Below are positions 18,046 through 27,714 of a DNA stretch of 64,000 nucleotides, piece by piece. The DNA is from Streptomyces lydicus (lineage in GTDB: Bacteria > Actinomycetota > Actinomycetes > Streptomycetales > Streptomycetaceae). The position numbers were made by a program, and so were the translations under genes. How positions within the stretch are numbered: the stretch's first letter is position 1; each line of letters begins with the position of its first letter. Location: assembly GCF_000717345.1 (NCBI RefSeq), contig NZ_JNZA01000030.1, positions 19,499 through 83,498 of the forward strand. The letters are read 5' to 3'. Below the pieces are notes generated by a model, which had not been told where the DNA came from, ran no database searches, and was given only the letters and a program-made list of their open reading frames with translations.

Positions 18046-18957
18046 ATGTCCGAACCGACCGGTGCCGCCCGCCGTCGCGGGCCCTTCAAGGTCGGGGACC
18101 AGGTCCAGCTCACCGACCCCAAGGGACGCCACTACACCTTCACGCTCGAAGAGGGCAAGAGCTTCCACACCCACAAGGGAGCCTTCCCCCACGACGAGCT
18201 GATCGGTGCTCCCGAGGGCAGCGTTGTCCGTACCACCGGGAACGTCGCCTACCTCGCGCTGCGCCCGCTGCTCCCCGACTACGTCCTGTCCATGCCCCGC
18301 GGCGCCGCCGTGGTCTACCCCAAGGACGCGGGGCAGATCCTGGCGATGGCCGACATCTTCCCCGGCGCCCGCGTCGTCGAGGCCGGTGTGGGCTCCGGCT
18401 CGCTCAGCAGCTTCCTGCTGCGCGCCATCGGCGACGACGGCATGCTGCACTCCTACGAGCGCCGCGCCGACTTCGCCGAGATCGCCACGCAGAACGTGGA
18501 GCGCTACTTCGGCGGCCCGCACCCCGCCTGGACGCTCACCGTCGGCGACCTCCAGGACAACCTCTCCGACACCGAGGTCGACCGCGTCATCCTCGACATG
18601 CTCGCCCCCTGGGAGTGCCTGGAGGCCGTCTCCAAGGCCCTGGTCCCCGGCGGCATCCTCTGCGCGTACGTCGCGACGACCACGCAGCTGGCCCGCACCG
18701 TCGAGGCGATCCGCGAGCACGGCACGTTCAACGAGCCGTCGGCCTGGGAGACCATGGTCCGCACCTGGCACGTCGAGGGCCTCGCCGTCCGCCCCGACCA
18801 CCGCATGATCGGCCACACCGGCTTCCTGCTCACCGCCCGCCGCCTCGCGGACGGTGTGGAGCCCCCGCTGCGCCGCCGCCGCCCGGCGAAGGGCGCGTAC
18901 GGCGAGGACTACACCGGCCCCGGCAAGGACCAGGCAGCGGCCTCCGGGCGCGACTGA
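18046..18957 (+). CDS. trmI: tRNA (adenine-58-N1)-methyltransferase
   Basis: This 303-residue enzyme methylates A58 in the T-loop of tRNA using S-adenosylmethionine. The N-terminal beta-barrel (about 1-80) includes GRHYTFTLEEG and FHTHKGAFPHDELIG. The Rossmann methyltransferase domain has motif I ARVVEAGVGSGSLSSFLLRA and motif II HSYERRADFAEIA. The C-terminal part, GFLLTARRLADGV, is typical of the actinobacterial TrmI (Rv2118c) group. Adjacency to the proteasome ATPase gene is conserved in actinobacteria. It appears to be transcribed without a leader from a TAGGCT promoter. Confidence 0.93.
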   Translation: MSEPTGAARRRGPFKVGDQVQLTDPKGRHYTFTLEEGKSFHTHKGAFPHDELIGAPEGSVVRTTGNVAYLALRPLLPDYVLSMPRGAAVVYPKDAGQILAMADIFPGARVVEAGVGSGSLSSFLLRAIGDDGMLHSYERRADFAEIATQNVERYFGGPHPAWTLTVGDLQDNLSDTEVDRVILDMLAPWECLEAVSKALVPGGILCAYVATTTQLARTVEAIREHGTFNEPSAWETMVRTWHVEGLAVRPDHRMIGHTGFLLTARRLADGVEPPLRRRRPAKGAYGEDYTGPGKDQAAASGRD

Positions 18958-19011
18958 CGGTCCCTTCCCAGGGCCCGGTCCGGCCGGCCGGATCCGGCCA
19001 TCGAATCCCCA

Positions 19012-19055
19012 GGCGCCGCCGACGAGTTCCCGCACCGGGAACCGCCGGCGGCGCC
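19012..19055 (+). terminator. Terminator of trmI
   Basis: Outer arms GGCGCCGCCG and CGGCGGCGCC and inner arms GTTCCCG and CGGGAAC form one long hairpin with short mismatched bulges, 54 bp after the trmI stop codon. Confidence 0.7.
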
Positions 19056-19187
19056 GTTGCGTTCCGCCCTCAGGATCTGCACGTTTCCGCACCGAAAACT
19101 CCGGTCCAGCTGGTTCCTTGCGCCCTGCTCCTGTGGAACGATGCTGGGCACTCCCACCGGCACAGCACTTCACAGGAGTTACCCCGC

Positions 19188-19769
19188 GTGCAGCCCATGG
19201 CAGGCCAGGACCTCTTGCACACCCAGCCGCGCCCCATGCACTGGCTCGCCACCGCCACCGCCCTCTCGGCGGTCGTTGCGGCCGCGTCCTTCGTTCAGCC
19301 CCCTGACGCCACCGCCACGACCTCCCACGACGTCAGGGCCGGCCGGCCCGCCGCGGCGCCCGACCCCGCACGGGTGAGCTTTCCGGTCAACTGCGGACCC
19401 AACCGCCTCGACGTGGTGCGGAAGGTCCCCGGCGACCTCGACGGCGACGGGACGGCCGAGACCGTCGCGGTGGTCCGCTGCCACAGCGAGACCGGCACCC
19501 CGCCCAGCGGCGTCTACGTCCTGGCCCGGCCCACGGACGGCAAGGCGGCCCCGCGGATCGTGGCGACACTCCTCGCACCCGCCCGGCAGCTCAGCGTCCA
19601 GAAGCTCACCGTCGGGAACGGTGTGATCTCCGCGGGTCTCCTGGGCTACTCCACCCTCGACGTACCGCGCTGCTGCCCGGACGTGCACAAGGACGTCAAG
19701 TGGCAATGGAAGGGCGGGAAGTTCGTCCAGAGCGAACTTCCCGCCGCGATGGGCACCCAGCGTGCCTGA
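19188..19769 (+). CDS. Secreted protein of unknown function with a calcium-loop-like motif
   Basis: This is a 193-residue protein. The start is GTG at 19188, spaced 9 bp from AGGAG; ATG at 19197 is the alternative. Residues 18-45 form a hydrophobic, alanine-rich export signal. The mature part has KVPGDLDGDGTAETVAVVRC, whose DxDGDG loop resembles FG-GAP or dockerin-type calcium sites, and a Cys pair in DVPRCCPDVHKDVKWQW. One further cysteine, in VNCGPN, could form disulphides. I recognise no enzyme family. It stands alone between the trmI terminator and the convergent ferredoxin gene. Confidence 0.7.
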   Translation: MQPMAGQDLLHTQPRPMHWLATATALSAVVAAASFVQPPDATATTSHDVRAGRPAAAPDPARVSFPVNCGPNRLDVVRKVPGDLDGDGTAETVAVVRCHSETGTPPSGVYVLARPTDGKAAPRIVATLLAPARQLSVQKLTVGNGVISAGLLGYSTLDVPRCCPDVHKDVKWQWKGGKFVQSELPAAMGTQRA

Positions 19770-19814
19770 CCGGTCGCCCGGGGTGCCCGACGGGAGCGTT
19801 CCGCTCCCGGGGGG

Positions 19815-20108
19815 CTACTCGGCGTCCGGGCCGTAGACCTCGACGAGGTCCCTGACCCGGCGGACGTGGATGCAGTCCCCGGGGCACTCCTTGGCCGAGT
19901 CCCGGACGTCGTCGAGCAGCTTCAGCGGGACGGGCGTTGTGGCCCCCTTGTCCTGCAGCAGCTCGTCCTCCGCGCTCTTCACGTACGCCAGGCCGTCGAT
20001 GTCGAGCTCGAAGACCTCCGGCGCGTACTGGGCGCAGATGCCGTCCCCGGTGCACAGATCCTGGTCGATCCAGACTTCCAGCTCCGGGGCATCGTCCTGT
20101 TCGGTCAT
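19815..20108 (-). CDS. Small [3Fe-4S]-type ferredoxin
   Basis: This 97-residue ferredoxin starts at ATG (20108). Cluster ligands are in DLCTGDGICAQYAPEVF (Cys19, Cys25) and in AKECPGDCI (Cys75, with an extra Cys79). Asp22 stands where the second cysteine of a [4Fe-4S] motif would be, so a [3Fe-4S] cluster is more likely. An acidic insert between residues 45 and 65 is longer than in cytochrome-P450 ferredoxins. It diverges from the ARC gene across a 249-bp promoter region. No P450 is adjacent, so its electron partner is unknown. Confidence 0.88.
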   Translation of the reverse strand: MTEQDDAPELEVWIDQDLCTGDGICAQYAPEVFELDIDGLAYVKSAEDELLQDKGATTPVPLKLLDDVRDSAKECPGDCIHVRRVRDLVEVYGPDAE

Positions 20109-20315
20109 CTCGCCTGCCGTTCCTGCGTACGTGAACCGTTTTTGTCTAAGTGGCGCCAGCCCTGACGGGTGTTGACCGACTCGACGATACAACCGCTCGC
20201 TTTCCGATGTTGATGGGTGGGTATTCCCTTGGCGTGAGGACGTGCGCAAGGGTGAAGATCGGACACACCCCGACAGTCTTTTCGATCTAGGGGTTTCAAC
20301 CTGCACCGGCCCAGG

Positions 20316-20321
20316 TAGGGT
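20316..20321 (+). promoter_or_regulatory. Candidate -10 element of the ARC gene
   Basis: TAGGGT, in the context GGTAGGGTC, lies 37 bp before the chosen GTG. The same GTAGGGTC string occurs upstream of pup and prcB, which suggests a common promoter type. Confidence 0.45.
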
Positions 20322-20357
20322 CAGGAAGCGTCCAGCTCCTTGGAGGAGGTGAGGACC

Positions 20358-22124
20358 GTGGCAGCCCACGACGACGACATCAACCGCGGCATCCGGCCGG
20401 GGCGGGGGTCTGAAGATCCCGCCGGCCAGGTTGCCTATCTCGAGCAGGAGATCGCCGTCCTGCGACGCAAGCTCGCCGACTCTCCGCGGCACACGAGGAT
20501 TCTCGAAGAGCGGATCGTCGAGTTGCAGACCAACCTGGCCGGCGTCTCGGCGCAGAACGAGCGTCTCGCCAATACTCTCCGCGAGGCCCGTGACCAGATC
20601 GTCGCCCTCAAGGAAGAGGTCGACCGGCTCGCGCAGCCGCCGGCCGGCTTCGGTGTCTTCCTGCAGGCGAACGAGGACGACACGGTCGACATTTTCACCG
20701 GGGGCCGCAAGCTCCGGGTGAACGTCAGCCCGAGCGTGGAGACGGAGGACCTCCGGCGCGGCCAGGAGGTCATGCTCAACGAAGCGCTCAATGTGGTCGA
20801 GGCCATGGAGTTCGAGAGCGCCGGGGACATCGTCACCCTCAAGGAGATCCTTGAGGACGGCGAGCGCGCCCTGGTCATCGGGCACACCGACGAGGAGCGG
20901 GTGGTGAGGCTCGCCGAGCCGCTGCTGGACATCACCATCCGCCCCGGCGACGCCCTGCTCCTGGAGCCCCGCTCCGGCTACGTCTACGAAGTCATTCCGA
21001 AGAGCGAGGTCGAGGAGCTCGTCCTCGAAGAGGTCCCGGACATCGACTACACCAAGATCGGCGGTCTGGGCGGCCAGATCGAACTGATCCGGGACGCGGT
21101 CGAGCTTCCGTACCTCTACCCCGACCTCTTCAAGGAGCACGAACTCCGCCCGCCCAAGGGCGTCTTGCTCTACGGCCCACCCGGCTGTGGCAAGACCCTC
21201 ATCGCCAAGGCGGTCGCCAACTCCCTTGCCAAGAAGGTCGCCGAGGTGACCGGGCAGCCCGCGGGTAAGAGCTTCTTCCTCAACATCAAGGGCCCCGAGC
21301 TGCTCAACAAGTACGTCGGTGAGACGGAGCGGCACATCCGGCTGGTCTTCCAGCGCGCCAGGGAGAAGGCCAGCGAGGGTACCCCCGTCATCGTCTTCTT
21401 CGACGAGATGGACTCCCTCTTCCGCACCCGTGGATCCGGCGTCAGCTCGGACGTGGAGAACACCATCGTCCCCCAGCTGCTGTCGGAGATCGACGGTGTC
21501 GAGGGCCTCGAGAACGTGATCGTGATCGGTGCCTCGAACCGCGAGGACATGATCGACCCGGCGATCCTGCGTCCCGGCCGTCTCGACGTGAAGATCAAGA
21601 TCGAGCGTCCGGACGCGGAGGCCGCGAAGGACATCTTCTCGAAGTACCTCACGGAGAATCTCCCGCTGCACGCCGACGACCTCGCCGAGCACGACCAATC
21701 GCGCAAGGCGGCGGTCAGCGGAATGATTCAGTCCGTCGTGGAGCAGATGTACGCGGAATCCGAGGAGAACCGCTTCCTGGAGGTCACCTACGCCAACGGT
21801 GACAAGGAAGTCCTCTACTTCAAGGACTTCAACTCCGGTGCGATGATCGAAAACATCGTAGGACGCGCAAAGAAGATGGCCATCAAGGCATTCCTCGAAC
21901 ACAATCAGAAAGGTCTGCGGGTCGCCCACCTCCTGCAGGCATGCGTGGACGAGTTCAAGGAGAACGAGGACCTGCCCAACACCACCAACCCGGACGACTG
22001 GGCCCGGATCTCCGGAAAGAAGGGCGAGCGGATCGTGTACATCCGCACCCTGGTCACCGGAAAGCAGGGCGCCGACACCGGTCGCTCCATCGATACGGTG
22101 GCGAATACCGGCCAATACCTGTAA
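20358..22124 (+). CDS. arc: Proteasome-activating AAA+ ATPase ARC (Mpa)
   Basis: This 588-residue hexameric unfoldase recognises pupylated proteins, unfolds them and feeds them to the 20S proteasome. Domains in order: N-terminal coiled coil that captures Pup (about 20-90), tandem OB folds (about 95-235), and an AAA domain with Walker A GPPGCGKT (273-280), Walker [10 protein letters not shown] (about 344-352) and the SRH region [19 protein letters not shown]. The protein ends GQYL, the penultimate-tyrosine tail that opens the proteasome gate in mycobacterial Mpa. I chose GTG at 20358, behind GGAGGAGGTGAGG; the upstream TTG would add six residues. A terminator follows, so dop is probably transcribed separately. 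Confidence 0.97.
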   Translation: MAAHDDDINRGIRPGRGSEDPAGQVAYLEQEIAVLRRKLADSPRHTRILEERIVELQTNLAGVSAQNERLANTLREARDQIVALKEEVDRLAQPPAGFGVFLQANEDDTVDIFTGGRKLRVNVSPSVETEDLRRGQEVMLNEALNVVEAMEFESAGDIVTLKEILEDGERALVIGHTDEERVVRLAEPLLDITIRPGDALLLEPRSGYVYEVIPKSEVEELVLEEVPDIDYTKIGGLGGQIELIRDAVELPYLYPDLFKEHELRPPKGVLLYGPPGCGKTLIAKAVANSLAKKVAEVTGQPAGKSFFLNIKGPELLNKYVGETERHIRLVFQRAREKASEGTPVIVFFDEMDSLFRTRGSGVSSDVENTIVPQLLSEIDGVEGLENVIVIGASNREDMIDPAILRPGRLDVKIKIERPDAEAAKDIFSKYLTENLPLHADDLAEHDQSRKAAVSGMIQSVVEQMYAESEENRFLEVTYANGDKEVLYFKDFNSGAMIENIVGRAKKMAIKAFLEHNQKGLRVAHLLQACVDEFKENEDLPNTTNPDDWARISGKKGERIVYIRTLVTGKQGADTGRSIDTVANTGQYL

Positions 22125-22132
22125 CACCGCTC

Positions 22133-22172
22133 TCCGGCTGCGGATGTCCTGCACGGGGCGTCCGCAGCCGGA
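22133..22172 (+). terminator. Terminator between arc and dop
   Basis: The 12-bp arms TCCGGCTGCGGA and TCCGCAGCCGGA begin 8 bp after the ARC stop codon. A CGCTTTTC tract follows the stem. Confidence 0.75.
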
Positions 22173-22281
22173 CGCTTTTCCGGGAGACTCCGGAAGAGGT
22201 CCCCGAAAGGGCGCGATGGACCAGGGAAAACCGGACTGGAGCAATGACTGTAATGATCTCCCCAGCGCCGCCAAGGCGTTC

Positions 22282-22287
22282 TAGGCT
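22282..22287 (+). promoter_or_regulatory. Candidate -10 element of dop
   Basis: TAGGCT after the ARC terminator would give a leader of about 110 nt before the dop start codon. The -35 region is unremarkable, so this is tentative. Confidence 0.35.
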
Positions 22288-22401
22288 CTTCGGTACCGCT
22301 GCGTCACGCTGTGCGGGCGTGGGGCACGCGCACGGACCGGAGGCACAGCGGTACTTGAGCGCCGACCCCATCCGGGGGCGCCGCCGGGCAAGGAGGGCCG
22401 C

Positions 22402-23913
22402 ATGACCGTACGGCGAGTAATGGGAATCGAGACGGAGTACGGGATCTCCGTCCCCGGCCACCCGAACGCCAATGCCATGCTCACCTCATCCCAGGTAGTC
22501 AACGCCTACGCGGCCGCGATGCACCGGGCACGCCGTGCCCGCTGGGATTTCGAGGAGGAGAACCCGCTGCGGGACGCCCGCGGCTTCGATCTCGCGCGGG
22601 AGAACGCCGACTCCAGCCAGCTCACCGATGAGGACATCGGCCTGGCGAACGTGATCCTGACCAATGGCGCCCGGCTCTACGTCGACCATGCGCACCCCGA
22701 ATACAGCGCCCCCGAGGTCACCAACCCGCGCGACGCCGTCCTCTGGGACAAGGCCGGCGAGCGCATCATGGCCGAGGCCGCCGAGCGGGCCGCCCAGGTC
22801 CCCGGCGCCCAGCCCATCCACCTCTACAAGAACAACACCGACAACAAGGGCGCCTCCTACGGCACGCACGAGAACTACCTGATGAAGCGGGAGACCCCGT
22901 TCTCGGACATCGTGCGGCACCTGACGCCGTTCTTCGTCTCCCGCCAGGTGGTCACCGGCGCCGGCCGGGTCGGTATCGGCCAGGACGGGCACGAGCACGG
23001 CTTCCAGATCAGCCAGCGCGCCGACTACTTCGAGGTGGAGGTCGGCCTGGAGACGACCCTCAAGCGCCCCATCATCAACACCCGCGACGAACCGCACGCG
23101 GACGCGGAGAAGTACCGCCGGCTCCACGTGATCATCGGCGACGCGAACCTCTCCGAGATCTCGACGTATCTGAAGCTGGGCACCACCGCCCTGGTGCTCT
23201 CCATGATCGAGGACGGCTTCATCGCCGTCGACCTGGCCGTCGAGCAGCCGGTACGCACCCTCCACCGTGTCTCGCACGACCCCTCCCTGCAGCATCTGAT
23301 CACGCTCCGCAGCGGCCGCTCACTCACCGCCGTGCAGCTCCAGATGGAGTACTTCGAGCTGGCCCGCAAATACGTCGAGGACCGCTACGGAGCGGATGCG
23401 GACGAGCAGACCAAGGACGTGCTGACCCGGTGGGAGGACGTCCTCGGCCGGCTGGAGAACGACCCGATGAGTCTGTCCGGCGAGCTGGACTGGGTCGCCA
23501 AGCGGGAGCTCATGGAGGGCTACCGCCGCCGCGACGGCCTGGACTGGGACGCGGCCCGGCTCCACCTCATCGACCTGCAGTACGCGGACGTGCGCCCCGA
23601 GAAGGGCCTGTACAACCGTCTGGCGGCCCGCGGGAAGATGAAGCGCCTCCTGGACGAGCCCGAGGTCCGGCGGGCCCAGCAGAAGCCTCCTGAGGACACC
23701 AGGGCGTATTTCCGCGGCCGCTGCCTGGAGCAGTACGCGGACGACGTGGCGGCCGCCTCGTGGGATTCGGTCATCTTCGACCTGCCGGGCCGTGACTCCC
23801 TGCAACGGGTCCCCACGCTGGAGCCGCTGCGGGGGACGCGAAAGCACGTCAAGGAGCTCCTGGACCGCTGCCGCACCGCGGAGGAGCTGGTGAGGACGCT
23901 GTCCGGGCGCTGA
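22402..23913 (+). CDS. dop: Deamidase/depupylase of Pup
   Basis: This 503-residue enzyme converts the C-terminal glutamine of Pup to glutamate and also removes Pup from tagged proteins. The fold is that of the glutamine-synthetase-like carboxylate-amine ligases: [18 protein letters not shown] at the start holds the catalytic glutamate and ATP-binding residues, [19 protein letters not shown] is the shared Dop/PafA motif, and the segment around [13 protein letters not shown] plus [14 protein letters not shown] carries the Dop-type insertion. It is about 50 residues longer than PafA in this window, as expected. The ATG follows AAGGAGG. It precedes pup by 190 bp. Confidence 0.96.
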   Translation: MTVRRVMGIETEYGISVPGHPNANAMLTSSQVVNAYAAAMHRARRARWDFEEENPLRDARGFDLARENADSSQLTDEDIGLANVILTNGARLYVDHAHPEYSAPEVTNPRDAVLWDKAGERIMAEAAERAAQVPGAQPIHLYKNNTDNKGASYGTHENYLMKRETPFSDIVRHLTPFFVSRQVVTGAGRVGIGQDGHEHGFQISQRADYFEVEVGLETTLKRPIINTRDEPHADAEKYRRLHVIIGDANLSEISTYLKLGTTALVLSMIEDGFIAVDLAVEQPVRTLHRVSHDPSLQHLITLRSGRSLTAVQLQMEYFELARKYVEDRYGADADEQTKDVLTRWEDVLGRLENDPMSLSGELDWVAKRELMEGYRRRDGLDWDAARLHLIDLQYADVRPEKGLYNRLAARGKMKRLLDEPEVRRAQQKPPEDTRAYFRGRCLEQYADDVAAASWDSVIFDLPGRDSLQRVPTLEPLRGTRKHVKELLDRCRTAEELVRTLSGR

Positions 23914-24031
23914 GCAACGGCAGGTGCACGACAGAAATCTTTCGGCGAGCACAGCCGATCCGCGCCTGAAATTGTCGCGGTGCGGGAATCATCGAGGTGA
24001 CTCCCGGGCGTTGCAGCAACTGCAAGGCCGA

Positions 24032-24053
24032 TGTCGGACCCTGCTTGTAGGGT
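24032..24053 (+). promoter_or_regulatory. RecA-NDp/PafBC-like promoter of pup
   Basis: TGTCGGAC at 24032-24039, then 8 bp, then TAGGGT at 24048-24053. The RecA-NDp/PafBC motif known from mycobacteria is TGTCRGTG-N8-TANNNT; the spacing is exact and only the last two bases of the first box differ. The predicted start is near 24060, giving a leader of about 44 nt. Confidence 0.5.
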
Positions 24054-24103
24054 CGGATCTTGAAGGTCACATCGAGCGGGGCGAACCGAGCGGGGTGAGG
24101 GAT

Positions 24104-24322
24104 ATGGCGACCAAGGACAGCGGCGGCGGACAGGCCAAGGCCACGCGTTCCACGGAAGAGGTCGAGGAGCAGGCGCAGGACGCGCAGGCCACGGACGACC
24201 TCAAGGAACGCCAGGAAAAGTTGTCGGACGACGTGGATTCGGTGCTGGACGAGATCGACGACGTCCTGGAGGAGAACGCCGAGGACTTCGTCCGCTCGTT
24301 CGTGCAAAAGGGCGGGCAGTAG
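24104..24322 (+). CDS. pup: Prokaryotic ubiquitin-like protein Pup
   Basis: This 72-residue, largely disordered, acidic modifier is attached to substrate lysines by PafA and recognised by ARC. The conserved C-terminal half is LDEIDDVLEENAEDFVRSFV, followed by QKGGQ. The terminal Gly-Gly-Gln means that it is made in the inactive form and must be deamidated by Dop to Gly-Gly-Glu. The N-terminal 20 residues are Gly/Ser/Thr-rich and serve as the unfolding initiator. The start is ATG at 24104, after GGGGTGAGG; the frame upstream of it is not coding-like. A long hairpin follows the gene. Confidence 0.97.
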   Translation: MATKDSGGGQAKATRSTEEVEEQAQDAQATDDLKERQEKLSDDVDSVLDEIDDVLEENAEDFVRSFVQKGGQ

Positions 24323-24352
24323 GAGCGGAAGCGGGCGCGGCCCGACCTCCTG

Positions 24353-24407
24353 CCGGCCGGAGTGCCGTGCGCGGTGCCGAGAGGCGCCGCGCACGGTCTC
24401 CGGCCGG
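24353..24407 (+). terminator. Hairpin between pup and prcB
   Basis: A long imperfect hairpin has outer arms CCGGCCGGAG and CTCCGGCCGG and inner arms CCGTGCGCGG and CGCGCACGG, starting 30 bp after pup. It may terminate most pup transcripts and so let Pup be made in excess of the proteasome subunits. Confidence 0.6.
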
Positions 24408-24487
24408 TGTGCCCAGGGTTACCGGGCGCCTTCCGGCCGGTGTGTCCGAGCCGGGCCCGGGCATGTGGATCACGCCCGGGAGACGGG

Positions 24488-24493
24488 TAGGGT
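24488..24493 (+). promoter_or_regulatory. Candidate -10 element of prcBA
   Basis: TAGGGT in the context GGTAGGGTC lies after the hairpin and would give a leader of about 95 nt before prcB. The string is shared with the arc and pup upstream regions. Confidence 0.4.
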
Positions 24494-24593
24494 CCCGGGC
24501 GTACGGTGCTTCAGCTGCAACGCAGCCTCTTGAGCCAATTCAAGGATCGGCCGGACGCCTTGGGCGGGCGGCCGAGTATCCGGAAGGAAACGT

Positions 24594-25439
24594 GTGGAAG
24601 CCAACACTCGTAGCACCGGGCGTCTGCCAGCTGCCTTCCTGACGCCTGGATCCTCGTCGTTCATGGACTTCCTCGGTGCGCACGCGCCCGATCTGCTGCC
24701 GGGCAATCGCCCGTTGCCGCCGCTCCAGGGCGCCATCGAGGCGCCGCACGGCACGACGATCGTGGCCGCGGCGTTCCCTGGCGGCGTGGTGCTCGCCGGT
24801 GACCGCCGGGCGACGATGGGCAACGTCATCGCGCAGCGCGATATCGAGAAGGTCTTCCCGGCCGACGAGTACAGCGCGGTCGGTATCGCCGGCACCGCCG
24901 GCCTCGCCATCGAGATGGTCAAGCTCTTCCAGCTGGAGCTGGAGCACTTCGAGAAGGTCGAAGGTGCCCAACTCTCCCTGGAGGGCAAGGCGAACCGGCT
25001 GTCGACGATGATCCGCAGCAACCTCGGGATGGCCATGCAGGGCCTGGCCGTGGTGCCGCTGTTCGCCGGCTTCGACCTCGACCGTGAGAAGGGCCGGATC
25101 TTCTCGTACGACGTGACCGGCGGACGCTCGGAGGAGCACGGTTTCGCGGCGACCGGTTCCGGTTCGGTCTTCGCGCGCAGCGCGCTGAAGAAGCTCTTCC
25201 GCGAGGACTTCACCGAGCACCAGGCCGCCACCGCCGTGGTCCAGGCGCTCTATGACGCCGCCGACGACGACTCGGCGACCGGTGGCCCCGACATGGCGCG
25301 GCGGATCTACCCGATCGTCACGGTGATCACCGACGAGGGCTTCAAGAAGCTGACCGACGCCGAGGTCTCGGAGATCGCCCGCGCCGTCCATGAGCACCGC
25401 CTCGAACAGCCCGACGGCCCGCGCGCCGCGCTGCTCTGA
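24594..25439 (+). CDS. prcB: 20S proteasome beta subunit (catalytic)
   Basis: This 281-residue proteasome beta chain has a 53-residue propeptide that is removed autocatalytically between Gly53 and Thr54 (PHG then TTIVAAAF). Thr54 becomes the N-terminal nucleophile. Asp70 and Lys86 correspond to the Asp17 and Lys33 of the active site. The propeptide and total lengths equal those I recall for the S. coelicolor protein. The start is GTG, after GGAAGGAAA. It is followed by prcA after 63 bp, which carries prcA's own ribosome site; the two are probably co-transcribed. Confidence 0.97.
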   Translation: MEANTRSTGRLPAAFLTPGSSSFMDFLGAHAPDLLPGNRPLPPLQGAIEAPHGTTIVAAAFPGGVVLAGDRRATMGNVIAQRDIEKVFPADEYSAVGIAGTAGLAIEMVKLFQLELEHFEKVEGAQLSLEGKANRLSTMIRSNLGMAMQGLAVVPLFAGFDLDREKGRIFSYDVTGGRSEEHGFAATGSGSVFARSALKKLFREDFTEHQAATAVVQALYDAADDDSATGGPDMARRIYPIVTVITDEGFKKLTDAEVSEIARAVHEHRLEQPDGPRAALL

Positions 25440-25502
25440 CGGGACGGATGTTCCGCAATGCCGCCAGTGAGAGAGCTTTTGACAGGAAGGGACGGATAGC
25501 CG

Positions 25503-26357
25503 GTGTCGACGCCGTTCTATGTCTCACCCCAGCAGGCCATGGCCGACCGCGCCGAGTACGCCCGCAAGGGCATCGCGCGCGGCCGCAGCGTCGTGGTGTT
25601 GCAGTACACCGACGGCGTGGTCTTCGTCGCCGAGAATCCCTCCCGCGCCCTGCACAAGGTCAGCGAGATCTATGACCGGATCGCCTTCGCGGCGGTCGGC
25701 AAATACAACGAGTTCGAGAACCTCCGGATCGGCGGCGTGCGCTACGCCGACCTGCGGGGCTACACCTACGACCGCGAGGACGTGACCGCACGCGGCCTGG
25801 CGAACGTCTACGCCCAGACCCTCGGCACGATCTTCTCCAGCGCCGCCGAGAAGCCGTACGAGGTCGAGCTGATCGTCGCCGAGGTCGGCAGCGCCCCGGA
25901 GGACGACCAGATCTACCGCCTGCCGCACGACGGCTCGATCGTCGACGAGCACGGCTCGGTGGCCGTCGGCGGCAACGCGGACCAGATCAGCAGCTATCTC
26001 GACCAGCGGCACCGCGACGGCATGACGCTGGCCGAGGCGCTGAAGCTGGCCGTGGAGTCGCTCTCGCGGGACAACAACGGCGGGGAGCGCACGCTGACGG
26101 CCGAGCAGCTGGAGGTCGCGACGCTGGACCGTACGCGGCCGCAGCAGCGCAAGTTCAAGCGGATCCTGGGCCGTCAGCTGTCCCGCCTGCTGGAGGAGAC
26201 GGGCGCCGAGGAGCCGGCGGCCGGCGCGGAGGCCGACGCAGGCACGTCCGGGACCCCGGCCGAGGACGCCGGCGGCAAGGGTGCCGGCGGCGCCAAGGGC
26301 TCCGGCGGCAAGGGCGCCAAGGGCAAGGACGACACCGAGGGCGAGCCGCCGCTGTGA
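25503..26357 (+). CDS. prcA: 20S proteasome alpha subunit
   Basis: This 284-residue subunit forms the outer rings and the gate to which ARC docks. The N-terminal gating segment [20 protein letters not shown] is followed by the alpha-type core ([13 protein letters not shown], then [20 protein letters not shown]), without the catalytic threonine. From about residue 235 the protein ends in a low-complexity tail of about 50 residues rich in Gly, Ala, Lys and Glu that is not part of the conserved fold and varies between streptomycetes. The start is GTG at 25503. Confidence 0.96.
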   Translation: MSTPFYVSPQQAMADRAEYARKGIARGRSVVVLQYTDGVVFVAENPSRALHKVSEIYDRIAFAAVGKYNEFENLRIGGVRYADLRGYTYDREDVTARGLANVYAQTLGTIFSSAAEKPYEVELIVAEVGSAPEDDQIYRLPHDGSIVDEHGSVAVGGNADQISSYLDQRHRDGMTLAEALKLAVESLSRDNNGGERTLTAEQLEVATLDRTRPQQRKFKRILGRQLSRLLEETGAEEPAAGAEADAGTSGTPAEDAGGKGAGGAKGSGGKGAKGKDDTEGEPPL

Positions 26358-26401
26358 GGCACCGCTCGCGCTGACGTATCGCGTCCGGGCCGCTGCCCGT
26401 A

Positions 26402-26441
26402 CCGCGCGCCCCGGTGGGTCCTCACCCGCCGGGGCGCGCGG
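26402..26441. terminator. Bidirectional terminator between prcA and lacI-type gene
   Basis: The 13-bp arms CCGCGCGCCCCGG and CCGGGGCGCGCGG, with an inner GGGT/ACCC pair and loop CCTC, lie at the convergence of prcA and the LacI-family gene. A GTTTT tract follows on the plus strand. Confidence 0.8.
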
Positions 26442-27594
26442 CGTTTTCCGGGGCGTCGGCCGGCGGGGCGGTGGAGCCCCTGGCCACCAGCTCCACCGGC
26501 AGGGTGGGCGCCCGGTCCGGGCGGCCGTCGAGCGCCGCCATCAGGGCCCGCATGCCGGCCTCGCCGAAGTCCTCGGCGGGCAGCCGTACGGTCGTCAGCT
26601 CCGGCTCGACGGCGACGGCGAGCGCGAGGTCGTCGAACCCGGTGACCGAGACGTCCTCGGGGACCCGCAGGCCCAGACGGCGTACGGCCTTGCAGGCGCC
26701 CGCCGCGATGATGTCGTCGTCGCAGAGCAGCGCGGTGGGGCGGGGGCCGGGGCCGGTCAGCGCGGTGTGCGCGGCACGCAGCCCGGCGTCGACGCCGAGG
26801 GCGGCGGGCAGCCGGCGCAGCCGGACTCCGGGGACCCGGGAGAGGGCCTCGCTGACGGCGCGGGCGCGGACCTCGAACGTCCAGGAGCGGACGTCGGCGG
26901 CGAGGTGGGTGATGCGGCGGTGGCCGAGCGCGGTCAGATGGCCGGTCAACTGCCGTACGCCGTCGGCGATGTCGAGGTTGACGGTGGCGGTGGCGCGGTC
27001 GTCGTCGGGGTCGCTGTCGAGCATGACCAGGGGCAGGTCGGCGGCGCGCAGCGCGGTGAGGGCCTCGGCGGCCATGGAGGAGGCGATCACCCCGTCGAGG
27101 GTGGCGGCCGCGGAGTCGAAGGGGTCCGGAACCGAAGGAGGCCGGACGGGCCCCGCGCCGGGGGTGGTGGCGGGAGCCGGGTGGGACGGGCCGATGCCCT
27201 CGGAGGAGGGGTAGAGGACGACGCCGAGGCCGTGGTCGGCGGCGACCCGGGCCGCGCCGGTGTAGACCCGGGCGAAGAACTCGGTGGTCAGGGCGGGGAC
27301 GACGAGGAGCACGGTGCGGGTGCGGCCGGTGCGCAGGCTGCGCGCGGCGAGGTTGGGGCGGTAGCCCAGCTCGCGGGCGGCGGCGCGGACCGCCTGGGCC
27401 TTGCCGGGGGAGACCCGGCCGCGCCATTTGTCGCCGAGGACGAGGGAGACCGCGGCCTGGGAGACCCCCGCGGCGCGCGCCACGTCCCGGCTGGTGACCC
27501 GATCGGCGGCCGGCCTGCCGGGGGGTGCGGCGTCCGCGGCCCCGGTGGAGCCGGTGCGCGCACCGGGGGGCGTCGTGGCCTCGTTGCTGGTCAC
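26422..27594 (-). CDS. LacI-family transcriptional regulator
   Basis: This is a 390-residue repressor. After a 31-residue Ala/Pro/Gly-rich N-terminal extension come the helix-turn-helix VTSRDVARAAGVSQAAVSLV and the hinge helix GYRPNLAARSLRTGRT. The periplasmic-binding-like effector domain follows (VLLVVPALTTEFFARVY to VTGFDDLALA). A 22-residue proline-rich insertion near residue 135 is unusual for the family. The start is GTG at 27594, after GAGGAG. It diverges from an MFS gene; a 27-bp palindrome in the gap is the likely operator for both. The effector is not identifiable. Confidence 0.9.
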   Translation of the reverse strand: MTSNEATTPPGARTGSTGAADAAPPGRPAADRVTSRDVARAAGVSQAAVSLVLGDKWRGRVSPGKAQAVRAAARELGYRPNLAARSLRTGRTRTVLLVVPALTTEFFARVYTGAARVAADHGLGVVLYPSSEGIGPSHPAPATTPGAGPVRPPSVPDPFDSAAATLDGVIASSMAAEALTALRAADLPLVMLDSDPDDDRATATVNLDIADGVRQLTGHLTALGHRRITHLAADVRSWTFEVRARAVSEALSRVPGVRLRRLPAALGVDAGLRAAHTALTGPGPRPTALLCDDDIIAAGACKAVRRLGLRVPEDVSVTGFDDLALAVAVEPELTTVRLPAEDFGEAGMRALMAALDGRPDRAPTLPVELVARGSTAPPADAPENAARPGG

Positions 27595-27651
27595 CGGGTG
27601 ATGCTCTCCTCGTTTCGGCCGCCGCGGGTGGACCGCGGGTTGCCGTCATGG

Positions 27652-27678
27652 TACGTATAACGTCGGAAGTTATACGTA
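27652..27678. promoter_or_regulatory. Palindromic operator between the LacI-family gene and the MFS gene
   Basis: Perfect 10-bp arms TACGTATAAC and GTTATACGTA are separated by 7 bp. The site is 58 bp from the regulator start and 37 bp from the MFS start, where it would cover both promoters. Its A+T content stands out from the surroundings. Confidence 0.75.
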
Positions 27679-27714
27679 ACACGTCGGGCTCGGCCCGGAC
27701 GGAAAGGGGCAGGG

